From contig JALIFM010000003.1 in assembly GCA_022867625.1 (NCBI GenBank), forward strand, positions 248,001 to 312,000: 64,000 nt of DNA. The letters run 5' to 3'. Shown here one piece after another: positions 23,556 through 31,062 of the stretch. Every line of letters begins with the position of its first letter. The stretch's first letter is position 1. The notes beneath the pieces are model-generated. The model ran no database searches and was not told where the DNA came from. It was given only the letters and a program-made list of their open reading frames with translations. Source of the stretch: Lachnospiraceae bacterium NSJ-143 (GTDB lineage Bacteria; Bacillota; Clostridia; Lachnospirales; Anaerotignaceae). The translations under genes and the position numbers were made by a program.

Positions 23556-24755
23556 TCAACCAAATACCTTAAGGGCCTGACTGAAATCTTCTATCAAATC
23601 ACGTACATCCTCCGCCCCTGTGGATATCCTGATAAGCCCTTCATATAACCCCATTTTTCTCAGCTCCTCCGGCGTAAACTCGTTCCTGAAGGCTGAAGCC
23701 GGGTGCGCCAGTGTTGTCCTTATACCTCCAAGTGTACCCAAATATTTTACCACATTAAGCCTGTGTATAAACTCATCTACCTTTTTTCTGTCATCCTCCA
23801 CCCTGAAGCTAATCATTGTGCCGTAGCCGTAGAGAAAAACATCTTCGGCAAGGGCGTGCTGAGGGTGGCTTTCAAGGCTTGGGTGATACACCGCCCTGAT
23901 ATTCGGGTTTTCACTGAGCGCTTTTGCCAGAATCACAGCGTTGTCAAGCTGCGCCTTCATTCTCATGCCCATTGTCTTTACGCTCCTCTGCAAAAGCCAT
24001 GCCGAATTGGCGTCAAGAGTCGCCCCCAGAAGCAGGTAGGACGGTTTAATTAATTTTATTATTTCTTTTGACGCCGTAATTGAGCCGCCTGTCACATCGC
24101 TGTGTCCGCCGAAGAATTTTGTAAGACTGTGTATAATCACATCCGCCCCAAGCTTAAGCGGCTTAATAACAAACGGGGTTGTAAATGTGCTGTCAACAAG
24201 CACCAGTGAGCCCCTTTTGTGAGCCAGCTCAGATATTTTTCTGATATCGACAACCTGTGTGAGCGGGTTTGCTATTATTTCAGTATAAACAAGCTTCGTG
24301 TTTTCCTTTAAAGCCACCTCTACAGCCTCCAAATCGGTAAAGTCCGCAAGGGTGACCTCTATGCCGTGGGAGCGCAGCAAATCTATAAGCTCTATAGTCT
24401 CGCCATATATATCCTTGCTGAACACCGCATGCTCACCGCATTTTAAAAGCGACAGCAGGGCAGTTGATATGGCTCCCATTCCAGACGAGCAGATAAGCGT
24501 CTCCTCTCCGTTTTCAAGAAATGATATGGCCTCTCCAAGTCCGTCTCTGTTGGGGTTTGCGGTGCGGTTATAAAAATATTTGCCGCCGCCGTTTGCAAAA
24601 TCATAGTCCTCTGTATCTTTTATTATGTATGCTGTAGCAGGGTATATGGCAGGCGTTTCCGGATTAACGGCATTGTTCCTTGCCTGTGTTCCCCTGTATA
24701 AAATTTCAGTTCTTTCATTCAACAAAATATCATCACCATCCTCATAATTAACCAC
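23556..24755 (-). CDS. Cys/Met-metabolism PLP enzyme (cystathionine/methionine gamma-lyase family)
   Basis: 399 residues. PLP motifs: YFYNRTANPNRDGLGEAI, ICSSGMGAISTALLSLL, LVDSTFTTPFVIKPLKLGADVI and the Schiff-base lysine in IHSLTKFFGGHSDVTGG; closing IRTTLAHPASAFRN and LIRISTGAEDVRDLIEDFSQAL. It differs clearly from the methionine gamma-lyase at 48318-49511 and has no YGCT motif (it reads YGETIELIDLL), so its substrate may be cystathionine, O-acylhomoserine or a C-S conjugate. The start is a GTG after AAGGAT; no in-frame ATG lies nearby. First gene of the operon driven by the MerR-type promoter. Confidence 0.82.
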   Translation of the reverse strand: MVNYEDGDDILLNERTEILYRGTQARNNAVNPETPAIYPATAYIIKDTEDYDFANGGGKYFYNRTANPNRDGLGEAISFLENGEETLICSSGMGAISTALLSLLKCGEHAVFSKDIYGETIELIDLLRSHGIEVTLADFTDLEAVEVALKENTKLVYTEIIANPLTQVVDIRKISELAHKRGSLVLVDSTFTTPFVIKPLKLGADVIIHSLTKFFGGHSDVTGGSITASKEIIKLIKPSYLLLGATLDANSAWLLQRSVKTMGMRMKAQLDNAVILAKALSENPNIRAVYHPSLESHPQHALAEDVFLYGYGTMISFRVEDDRKKVDEFIHRLNVVKYLGTLGGIRTTLAHPASAFRNEFTPEELRKMGLYEGLIRISTGAEDVRDLIEDFSQALKVFG

Positions 24756-24882
24756 ATAACATCCTTGGCTTATGGCTGTAGTGCCGTATATTCCGGCCGC
24801 TGTGCGCGCCCACCAGACCGTTGTTTTACGGTGTCCGGCCTTAAGGTCTGAATGTTATAAAAGTAACAATTACTATGGTTTG
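24756..24882. other. Untranslated leader of the lyase operon
   Basis: About 127 bases between the MerR-type promoter and the lyase start. GC-richer than the surrounding spacers, with imperfect dyads (ACCGT/ACGGT around 24827-24836), but I see no terminator and no riboswitch I recognise. Confidence 0.35.
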
Positions 24883-24913
24883 ATGTTAAATCTTATACTT
24901 GGAATAAGGTCAA
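24883..24913 (-). promoter_or_regulatory. MerR-type promoter/operator of the lyase-BCCT operon
   Basis: On the minus strand TTGACC (24913-24908) and TAACAT (24888-24883) are separated by 19 bases, the abnormally long spacer typical of MerR-activated promoters. The spacer holds the dyad CTTAT-N7-ATAAG where a MerR dimer would bind and untwist the DNA. It lies between the MerR gene and the first operon gene. Confidence 0.78.
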
Positions 24914-24925
24914 TGGTTATTTTAT

Positions 24926-25723
24926 CTAAAGAAGTATTTGAATTTCATACCATGCTTTAGAATAATCGACTAAATTGTCCTCAAACTCGAGAGCCAGTAC
25001 AAGCTTTGGCTTGGGTTTGTTGTTAAAATACCCTGTGAGCATCTTAATATCCCAGTTTTCGTCAAGAGCCTGAGTCTGAAAGCACAGGTACTCACCGGCA
25101 GGTATTATATCGTACAGGCTTTCGTCTATATCAGGCATGCCCCTGAAATATATAAAATACTCTGTAGGGTAAAACTCCTGCCTCAGCATGGCGTCAAAAT
25201 CCACCTTATAGCCGTACTGCCTCCTGAACTTCAAATCCGCATACATGCTCTTGCTTTTCTCATTGGCCAGACGTATTTCCATCTTGGCGAGAGCCTCCTT
25301 ATAAAAGCATGGCACGCTCAGTATATACCGGTTTTCCTTCTGTACCTTATAGAGGTTTTCTATGTTCTCTCCCTTGTTGAGGTATGTGAAATAGTCCATA
25401 TACCATTCTATATCCGTTATTTTTTCCTCAATCTCATTCCTTTCGCTTATTAAATCGGCGCGTTTGCTCCTCAGATACGGCAAAAGCAAATCCACACTGC
25501 CGCTGTGTATGATATTGGCTATATCCTCAAGCTTCATTCCAAAGCCCTGAAGGTACTTTATTCTGTCTATGTAGTGGAACTGAGTGTAGCTGTAATACCT
25601 GTAGCCCGTTTCATTGTCTGTATGGCACGGGGAAAGCAGGCCTATCTTGTCGTAATAACGCAGAGTCTGTGTGGATACTCCCAAAAGCTTGGCTGTTTCC
25701 CCTATGGTATAGAGCCCTTTCAT
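24926..25723 (-). CDS. MerR-family activator (Mta/BltR-like)
   Basis: 265 residues. N-terminal MerR winged helix YTIGETAKLLGVSTQTLRYYDKIGLLSP, then the wing GYRYYSYTQFHYIDRIKYLQGFGM, a dimerisation coiled coil around residues 75-115, and a C-terminal effector domain of about 130 residues (EYFIYFRGMPDIDES, AGEYLCFQTQ) resembling drug/ligand-binding GyrI-like domains rather than metal sensors. No metal-binding cysteine loop. It is directly upstream of, and co-directional with, the lyase-BCCT operon, whose promoter has the 19-base spacer such regulators need; activation by the transported compound is likely. Confidence 0.87.
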   Translation of the reverse strand: MKGLYTIGETAKLLGVSTQTLRYYDKIGLLSPCHTDNETGYRYYSYTQFHYIDRIKYLQGFGMKLEDIANIIHSGSVDLLLPYLRSKRADLISERNEIEEKITDIEWYMDYFTYLNKGENIENLYKVQKENRYILSVPCFYKEALAKMEIRLANEKSKSMYADLKFRRQYGYKVDFDAMLRQEFYPTEYFIYFRGMPDIDESLYDIIPAGEYLCFQTQALDENWDIKMLTGYFNNKPKPKLVLALEFEDNLVDYSKAWYEIQILL

Positions 25724-25819
25724 ATTATTACCCCCGCATAATAAGCTTTTTAAGTATTATAATATAAAACCGCATATTTAAAAATATTAATTTCGCCAGT
25801 GTTTATTACCCCGGCACAA

Positions 25820-25868
25820 TAAAAAAGGCAGACTGCCCAGTTAGGCTTTTTGTTAACAGTCTGCCTTT
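25820..25868 (-). terminator. Terminator of the type IV pilus operon
   Basis: 12-bp perfect stem AAAGGCAGACTG (25824-25835) with CAGTCTGCCTTT (25857-25868), a 21-base loop, and a T run on the minus strand. It follows the last pilin gene by 5 bases. Confidence 0.85.
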
Positions 25869-25873
25869 ATTTG

Positions 25874-26737
25874 TTATTCTGCAAGCTCCCAGTTGTTTTT
25901 CTTAAGAAATTCCTCAAATGTCTCGTCTCTGCTGCTGTAGCCTTGGGTAAGGGAGGCATAGTCGTAATTTCCGTTATGGGCTGTCTTTGTACTCTTATAA
26001 TAGTTGCCGTTATAATAGAACATAAAACCGTTGAGCTGGTTTCGGTCAACCGTGCTCTTAGATGTAACTACAAGAAGGTCCTGTTCCTTTCCGTCAAAAA
26101 ATGCCCTTGTGCCTACCCATACCAGTGGGTTTTTATCGTTTACGCCATAAAACTTGCCGTCTGTGTTTCCGAATTTTTCAAGTATCTGGGCAGCCTCCGC
26201 CTCCAGAAGCCCGCCGTTTTCGTTGGCCTTTTCAATAAAAGCCTTCATAAACGCCTTCTCCTCACCTGTGTGCCAGTTTGGCGAACTGAAGTTTTCAGAC
26301 ACCCAGTTGAGTATGTCCTCGGCGCTTTTCTCATTTGTCATGTGGTCGCGTCCTCCGCCACCGCCGCCGGATTCTCCGTCGGTATGTACGGAACATGTAA
26401 AGCGCACTGAGTCGCCCTGTCTGTGTATTGTTATTTTGCCTCCCGAAGGGCATATCTCCTCCTCTGTCTGGTAGCCGTTATCCTTAAGCTCCTGCCAGAG
26501 AGCTGTTGTCCATTCCATGCCGTCTGTTATGCTGTCGGTAAATGAGTCGCCCGATACAATAGCGGAGGCAATCAGCATTTTGGCTGACCGCATATTGGCC
26601 TCGCAGACACGCCTTCTTGCTGTTTCAAGCCGGTTTACAAATATCGGTATGCTTATTGCCACAAGCACCCCCACAATAGAAACAACTATAAGCAGCTCTG
26701 CCAGTGTAAAGCCGCCCTCAGCCCTTTTATCCTCCAT
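25874..26737 (-). CDS. Type IV prepilin (long, 287 residues), last gene of the pilus operon
   Basis: Prepilin leader MEDKRAEGG is cut before FTLAELLIVVSIVGVLVAISIPIFV, the classic type IV N-terminal helix with Glu5. The following 250 residues are longer than in most major pilins; they contain a poly-glycine linker (SGGGGGGRD at about residue 120) that separates two parts. The second part (ILNWVSENFSSPNWHTGEEK, then DLLVVTSKSTVDRNQLNGF) is unrecognised. GGAGGGG precedes the ATG at 6 bases. Its place after pilMNO and just before the terminator suggests a minor or alternative pilin. Confidence 0.82.
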   Translation of the reverse strand: MEDKRAEGGFTLAELLIVVSIVGVLVAISIPIFVNRLETARRRVCEANMRSAKMLIASAIVSGDSFTDSITDGMEWTTALWQELKDNGYQTEEEICPSGGKITIHRQGDSVRFTCSVHTDGESGGGGGGRDHMTNEKSAEDILNWVSENFSSPNWHTGEEKAFMKAFIEKANENGGLLEAEAAQILEKFGNTDGKFYGVNDKNPLVWVGTRAFFDGKEQDLLVVTSKSTVDRNQLNGFMFYYNGNYYKSTKTAHNGNYDYASLTQGYSSRDETFEEFLKKNNWELAE

Positions 26738-26762
26738 ACAAAACCCCTCCGGTTATGTTCTG

Positions 26763-27398
26763 TCAGCTGAAGATTTTTCCGTCGTCCTCATTATCTTCAG
26801 CGCTGTTGTCCTGACTGCTGTCATCTGGCTTATTATCTGATACGGCCGGAGCTGAGTCATCCCTCTCAAAAAACGTAGCCTCAATATTTACCGTTACCGG
26901 CCCCGTTTTTATTGTGTTTTCAGACGAGAATGACAGGCTTGTTATAAGACAGCGGTACTTGAAGCCGTGTATTAAATTCACTATCCGTTCGGCCGTTGCA
27001 TAGTCGTAAGCGGTAAAGTTAAGCGTTATCTTTCTTCTGACAGTTGCAGACTCCTTCTCAAGCGGCAGAAAAGAAAGCGTATAGCTTTCTGAAAGCAGCA
27101 GTATCTGGTTAAGCTCATCCATCACGTTTTTTGAATTGTCATACGGCGGTATCTCGCTCAGGGCCTCGCCGTTTTCTTCCATTTCCTCAAGCTCCCTTTT
27201 CATGGACTCAAGGGCCGTATACTTCATCTGCTCCATATCAAGCTCATCCTGAGCCTCCGCCAAATCAGAAGGATATCTCGCCATTACGCTTGACACATCC
27301 ATGTATACAAACTTTACGTAAACCGCCGCTACAATAACAATGCCCGCTATCAGCAGCAGTATCTTTTCCCGTGTTGTAAACTGCCTTGACACCATCAT
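26763..27398 (-). CDS. pilO: Type IV pilus inner-membrane protein PilO
   Basis: 211 residues: short cytoplasmic start (MMVSRQFTTREK), one membrane helix (ILLLIAGIVIVAAVYVKFVY), a coiled coil (DLAEAQDELDMEQMKYTALESMKRELEEMEEN) and a ferredoxin-like C-terminal domain. This layout plus its place after PilM and PilN identifies PilO by context rather than by sequence alone. The C-terminus ends in an acidic serine/aspartate-rich tail. The ATG overlaps the pilN stop by 4 bases, so the two are translationally coupled. It forms the alignment complex with PilM and PilN. Confidence 0.75.
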   Translation of the reverse strand: MMVSRQFTTREKILLLIAGIVIVAAVYVKFVYMDVSSVMARYPSDLAEAQDELDMEQMKYTALESMKRELEEMEENGEALSEIPPYDNSKNVMDELNQILLLSESYTLSFLPLEKESATVRRKITLNFTAYDYATAERIVNLIHGFKYRCLITSLSFSSENTIKTGPVTVNIEATFFERDDSAPAVSDNKPDDSSQDNSAEDNEDDGKIFS

Positions 27399-27994
27399 TT
27401 AGACGCACCTCCCCCTGAAGCGGAAAGCTCCATGCCAAGGGATATCGATACCGTGGCAGTCACCTTCTGGTCGGGCGATACCTGCTCGCCTGTTCCGGTA
27501 GTGGCGGTGGATACCGTAACGCCGGTTACAATATCGCTTTCATAAAGCCCTGACACAAGAGACGCCACCTCCTTGAGCGTTACATCTGTCAACACCACGT
27601 TAAGCACATTTGAGTTGAAAACATAGGTGCTTATGTCTGCGCCGTTTAAAAGCTTTTTGTCTACAATATCCAGCACATCAGTTATATCAGTGAGCATAAG
27701 CTCCTCCATGCTGTAGCTTGCCTTTGAGAAGCTCCCGTATTCGTCCTTAACCTCTGTGTATTCCTTATTCTTCTCCCTGTAGCTTTCTGTCTGCTGTCTT
27801 ACGGAATCTATCTCGGCGTTTACCCTAGCAGCCTCATTAAGCTTGTCGGACACCATAAACTTGCCAAAAGACACCACAGCCGCAATTACTATCACAGCCA
27901 GCGGCAGCACAAGCCTCGGGTCGTTGCCCTTTTTTCTGTCCTTATACGCAAGGTTTATAGCAGTCTTGTTGCAATAGTCCTTTTTAATATCCAT
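27395..27994 (-). CDS. pilN: Type IV pilus assembly protein PilN
   Basis: 199 residues: cytoplasmic N-terminus with INLAYKDR, the position where PilN binds PilM (usually INLLP), one membrane helix (LVLPLAVIVIAAVVSFGKFM), coiled coil (NEAARVNAEIDSVRQQTESYREKNKEY) and an extracytoplasmic fold. The ATG at 27994 follows GGGGGAG and is preferred over an in-frame start at 28009. It lies 11 bases after pilM and overlaps pilO. Confidence 0.8.
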   Translation of the reverse strand: MDIKKDYCNKTAINLAYKDRKKGNDPRLVLPLAVIVIAAVVSFGKFMVSDKLNEAARVNAEIDSVRQQTESYREKNKEYTEVKDEYGSFSKASYSMEELMLTDITDVLDIVDKKLLNGADISTYVFNSNVLNVVLTDVTLKEVASLVSGLYESDIVTGVTVSTATTGTGEQVSPDQKVTATVSISLGMELSASGGGASK

Positions 27995-28005
27995 AGCGCT
28001 CCCCC

Positions 28006-29019
28006 TCACTGCCTTGCGGCGCCTATAGCGCAGGTGAAAAGCTCCGCGTCTTTTATAAACTCCTTAGGGCAGTCCGTGAGGCTTTCGACCGGTATGACGG
28101 CAAGGTCGGTGTTGGCGCTTATCACATCCATAAGCGGCGCTATCTTTCCGCCTCCTCCGCATATAAAGGCCTCCGCCAGCAGGCTTTCCTGATTGTTGAA
28201 GCGGTAAAAGTTAATGGCCCTCATAATCTCTATAGCTATGGCGTTATATACATTGACACACGTCTCACTGCTCAGAACACCGTTAAAATCACTTTCCTTG
28301 CGGGTTCTTGCTATATGTATATCCACACCCTCAGCCTCCGCTATGGCGGAATCAAGCATGTTCAGGCCGTACTCTATAACCCTTGTGGCCACAAGCTTTC
28401 TTCCGACAAATATGTTTATGCGGCAGGACGTATGGCCTATATCCACAAAACAGTATTCCCTGACCACGCCGTTGTTTTCCACCTCTGTTATACGGCTTTC
28501 CGCCTCCCTTATTATATTGGAGTATGTCATAACATAAGGCACAGCGGCAGCAAGCTTAAGGCCTGCGTGCTTAAGGCTTTCGGCATAGTCGGCTATCACC
28601 GACTTTTTGGCAGCGGCAGCCATAAGCTCCAGCTCGCCTGCCGAATCATCGCCGCCTTCCTTCACGTTTATAAAGGCGTAGTCAAAAACATATTTGTTCT
28701 TATCCTCGCTTATAAAGTCATGGAACTCGTAGGGCAGATTTATTTTGAGCTGTTCAGGCTTCATATAAGGCATTGATATGTACCTTACATACACAAGCTC
28801 ATCCGCTATTATAACAGAGCACCTTTTTTCTGTAATGCGGTGCTTCTTGAAAACCTCTTTTAAAAAATCGCTCATAGCCTCGTAGGATATTATCTGTCCG
28901 TCCCTTACCAAATCGTCCGGCACAGGCTCAGAATAAAGGCCCGTTATGCGCCCCTTCTGGCATACCGCAAGCTTTATGAGGTTTGTTCCTATATCTATTC
29001 CAACCAGAGAAGAAGCCAT
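28006..29019 (-). CDS. pilM: Type IV pilus assembly actin-like ATPase PilM
   Basis: 337 residues of the FtsA/PilM actin-like fold: phosphate-1 motif LVGIDIGTNLIKLAV at the start, YCFVDIGHTSCRINIFVGRK (phosphate 2), and EAFICGGGGKIAPLMDVI (adenosine motif). It sits on the inner face of the membrane and binds the N-terminus of PilN. AAGGAGGT lies 8 bases before the ATG at 29019; the longest frame (29061) overlaps the prepilin-peptidase gene and is not needed. Confidence 0.87.
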   Translation of the reverse strand: MASSLVGIDIGTNLIKLAVCQKGRITGLYSEPVPDDLVRDGQIISYEAMSDFLKEVFKKHRITEKRCSVIIADELVYVRYISMPYMKPEQLKINLPYEFHDFISEDKNKYVFDYAFINVKEGGDDSAGELELMAAAAKKSVIADYAESLKHAGLKLAAAVPYVMTYSNIIREAESRITEVENNGVVREYCFVDIGHTSCRINIFVGRKLVATRVIEYGLNMLDSAIAEAEGVDIHIARTRKESDFNGVLSSETCVNVYNAIAIEIMRAINFYRFNNQESLLAEAFICGGGGKIAPLMDVISANTDLAVIPVESLTDCPKEFIKDAELFTCAIGAARQ

Positions 29020-29033
29020 TGAAAGTACCTCCT

Positions 29034-29843
29034 TTAAAACAGCCCCAGATACCACCCGCATATCCTTTGGCCTGCAAGCATTGTTATTACAGCCGATACG
29101 GCTATGGCAGGGCCGAACGGCACAGCACCCATGGGCTCACTGCCTTCGCCGTTTTCCTTTTTGCCCATGCCAGACAATGCCATTATTATGCCTATAACAC
29201 AGGACAGAATAAGATTAAAAAAATTCTGCATAAGCCCAAAATATAGCCCTGTAACAAAAAACAGCTTTATATCCCCGCCGCCCATAGATTCCTTCTTGAG
29301 TATTCTGTCCGCTATAAGGCTCATTGCAAGCATAGCGCCCGCTATTGCAAAGCCCCCAAGCAGTCCGCCACAAACATAGCGCAGTGGGCCTTCGCCGGCA
29401 AAGGGCATAAATACAGCCCACACAGCGGCGGCCGCCCCCAGAAGGCGGTCGGGTATTGTAAAGCTTTCCAAATCAATAAGCGCAACAGCCAGAAGCACAG
29501 ACACAAACAGCATGGCCCTCAAAAGCTCAGGGCTTATGTCATACCTCAAAAGCAGCAGCACAAACACCGCCGCCATTCCGTCCTCGGCCAATATTGCAGT
29601 TTTTCCTATATCAGCGCCGCAGTAGCGGCATTTTCCATGCAGAAACACGTAGCTTAAAATCGGTATAAGGTCAAGCGCTCCCAGAGTATGTCCGCAGGAG
29701 GCACAGTGGCTCCTGCCCTTAAGCACGCTCTGACCGTTTAAATATCTATAAGAGTAACAGCACACAAAGCTTGCCGAAATACCGCCAAGAATCGCGCACA
29801 CAAAAGCGCTGTATATGAGTATAGCAGGAGAAACAGATATCAT
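29034..29843 (-). CDS. pilD: Prepilin peptidase / N-methyltransferase
   Basis: 269 residues, about eight membrane helices. The cytoplasmic loop carries the two zinc CxxC pairs (CASCGH and CRYCGA) typical of bifunctional enzymes that also methylate the pilin N-terminus. The two catalytic aspartates are in ALIDLESFTIPDRLLG and in MGGGDIKLFF (GxGD motif). It cleaves the leader of all the prepilins encoded around it, at the glycine before F. It starts 62 bases after a minor pilin gene. Confidence 0.93.
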   Translation of the reverse strand: MISVSPAILIYSAFVCAILGGISASFVCCYSYRYLNGQSVLKGRSHCASCGHTLGALDLIPILSYVFLHGKCRYCGADIGKTAILAEDGMAAVFVLLLLRYDISPELLRAMLFVSVLLAVALIDLESFTIPDRLLGAAAAVWAVFMPFAGEGPLRYVCGGLLGGFAIAGAMLAMSLIADRILKKESMGGGDIKLFFVTGLYFGLMQNFFNLILSCVIGIIMALSGMGKKENGEGSEPMGAVPFGPAIAVSAVITMLAGQRICGWYLGLF

Positions 29844-29905
29844 GGTATCCCCCTAAGAGTATATTGTAATGAGCAGAGACCGATTTGCCACAATAGCCAA
29901 TACGG

Positions 29906-30325
29906 TCAGTGGTCCTCTGTCCAGCAGTATGAAATATTTTCGCCGTCGTATGTAATCTCTATTACAAGTGTGTCGGGAGCGCCGGAATACATATTTCCGT
30001 CTGCCGAAACCGCTGACGACCTGTTGTAGCCTGAAGGCTTTTTTCGCACAATGGAGTTTGACACATTGTCAAAATATCCCTTAAGAGGGAATGTATCCGC
30101 CGCATCCGGCTCCTGAAATATACTGCCGGTGGTGTTTACGTTTACAGAAGCCAGATTCTGAGCTGTCTTGAGTGTAAGAGCGTCAGTGCCTCTGGCGGAC
30201 TTTGCCGAGTACAGATTAAAAACGCCTACGGCAAGCATTACGGCTGCCGCCGCTATAACCACGGCGCACACCGCCTCCACAAGTGAAAAGCCTTTATTCG
30301 ATTTAAGCCTGCACACTGCACCCAA
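29906..30325 (-). CDS. Minor type IV prepilin-like protein
   Basis: 139 residues. Prepilin signature NKG^FSLVEAVCAVVIAAAAVMLAVGVFNLYSA with Glu5 kept. Small globular part of about 100 residues ending ITYDGENISYCWTEDH. The start is a TTG (30325) 5 bases after GGGGTG, or a GTG three codons later; no ATG is available. Between the major-type pilin gene and pilD. A pseudopilin-like tip component is the likely role. Confidence 0.78.
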   Translation of the reverse strand: MGAVCRLKSNKGFSLVEAVCAVVIAAAAVMLAVGVFNLYSAKSARGTDALTLKTAQNLASVNVNTTGSIFQEPDAADTFPLKGYFDNVSNSIVRKKPSGYNRSSAVSADGNMYSGAPDTLVIEITYDGENISYCWTEDH

Positions 30326-30391
30326 AGCCGCACCCCATTTTCAGTTAAAACACAAGTTATTTTACAGACAAAAAGACCGGATACAAAATAC

Positions 30392-30432
30392 ATGCCAGTC
30401 TCAGGCATACGCCGGAGCAATAAACTCCGGCG
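30392..30432 (-). other. Tandem hairpins downstream of the major-type pilin gene
   Basis: On the minus strand, about 60 bases after the pilin stop, an 8-bp stem (CGCCGGAG 30410-30417 with CTCCGGCG 30425-30432, 7-base loop) is followed by a small one (ATGCC / GGCAT) and a short T-rich stretch. The weak T tract argues for partial termination or 3'-end protection rather than full termination, which would raise pilin mRNA over the downstream assembly genes. Confidence 0.5.
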
Positions 30433-30493
30433 CACAGCTGAAATGGTACATATAGCGGGGCCGCCAACCAACAGCCACCATGTTAAATGCTAA

Positions 30494-30931
30494 TTAAGCA
30501 GCTGGTACCCAATTTAATTTAATCTTTCCATCACTCTCTATTTTTACTTCAATTATCTCCTTAGTATGGTCACTACCTGTATCTTTACTTTCATAATCTG
30601 GATATACAATGCCACCATCAGCCGTTGTTCCTTTTCCATATGCTGTTGATTTTGTTTTTTCTAAAAGACCACTAGCCGCATTATAATAGAATGTCCCAAT
30701 TCTGTCAGTATCTGCTAACTCATCATCAAGAAATTGAGCCCCTGCCACGGCCTTAGCAGCCCTCATGTTAGCAACATCAGTTGTTTCCCTCGCCTTCTCA
30801 AGCTTTGATGTAAATACCGGCACTGATATGGCTACCAGCACGCCTACTATAGCAACTACTATAAGGAGCTCGGCAAGTGTAAAGCCCTTCTGGTTCTTTT
30901 TACCTATCTTTTTTGTGAGCAGTTTAACCAA
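30494..30931 (-). CDS. Major-type type IV pilin (PilA-like)
   Basis: 145 residues. Leader ending KKNQKG, then FTLAELLIVVAIVGVLVAISVPVFTSKLEKAR, the conserved pilin spine. The globular part is short (about 90 residues) and contains LVNSDTDRIGTF-like and YPDYESKDTGSDHTKEI surface segments. The TTG at 30931 follows GAGGTG at 6 bases, which gives a normal leader; the longer frame to 31030 has no ribosome site. The 3' two-thirds are clearly AT-richer than the neighbours (three 60-base lines counted at 18, 22 and 23 G+C versus 30-38 in two nearby lines), suggesting an exchanged, variable C-terminal domain. It directly follows pilC. Confidence 0.86.
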   Translation of the reverse strand: MVKLLTKKIGKKNQKGFTLAELLIVVAIVGVLVAISVPVFTSKLEKARETTDVANMRAAKAVAGAQFLDDELADTDRIGTFYYNAASGLLEKTKSTAYGKGTTADGGIVYPDYESKDTGSDHTKEIIEVKIESDGKIKLNWVPAA

Positions 30932-31062
30932 ATTTATCACCTCATAAATGTTTTTAAATTTACGCTTATACATTATGTAATATATTTTTATACATTCCGG
31001 CATGGTTGGGTTGCCGGAACATAAAACCAACCTTAAACCAAAAACACACCTGTTCCACAGCT

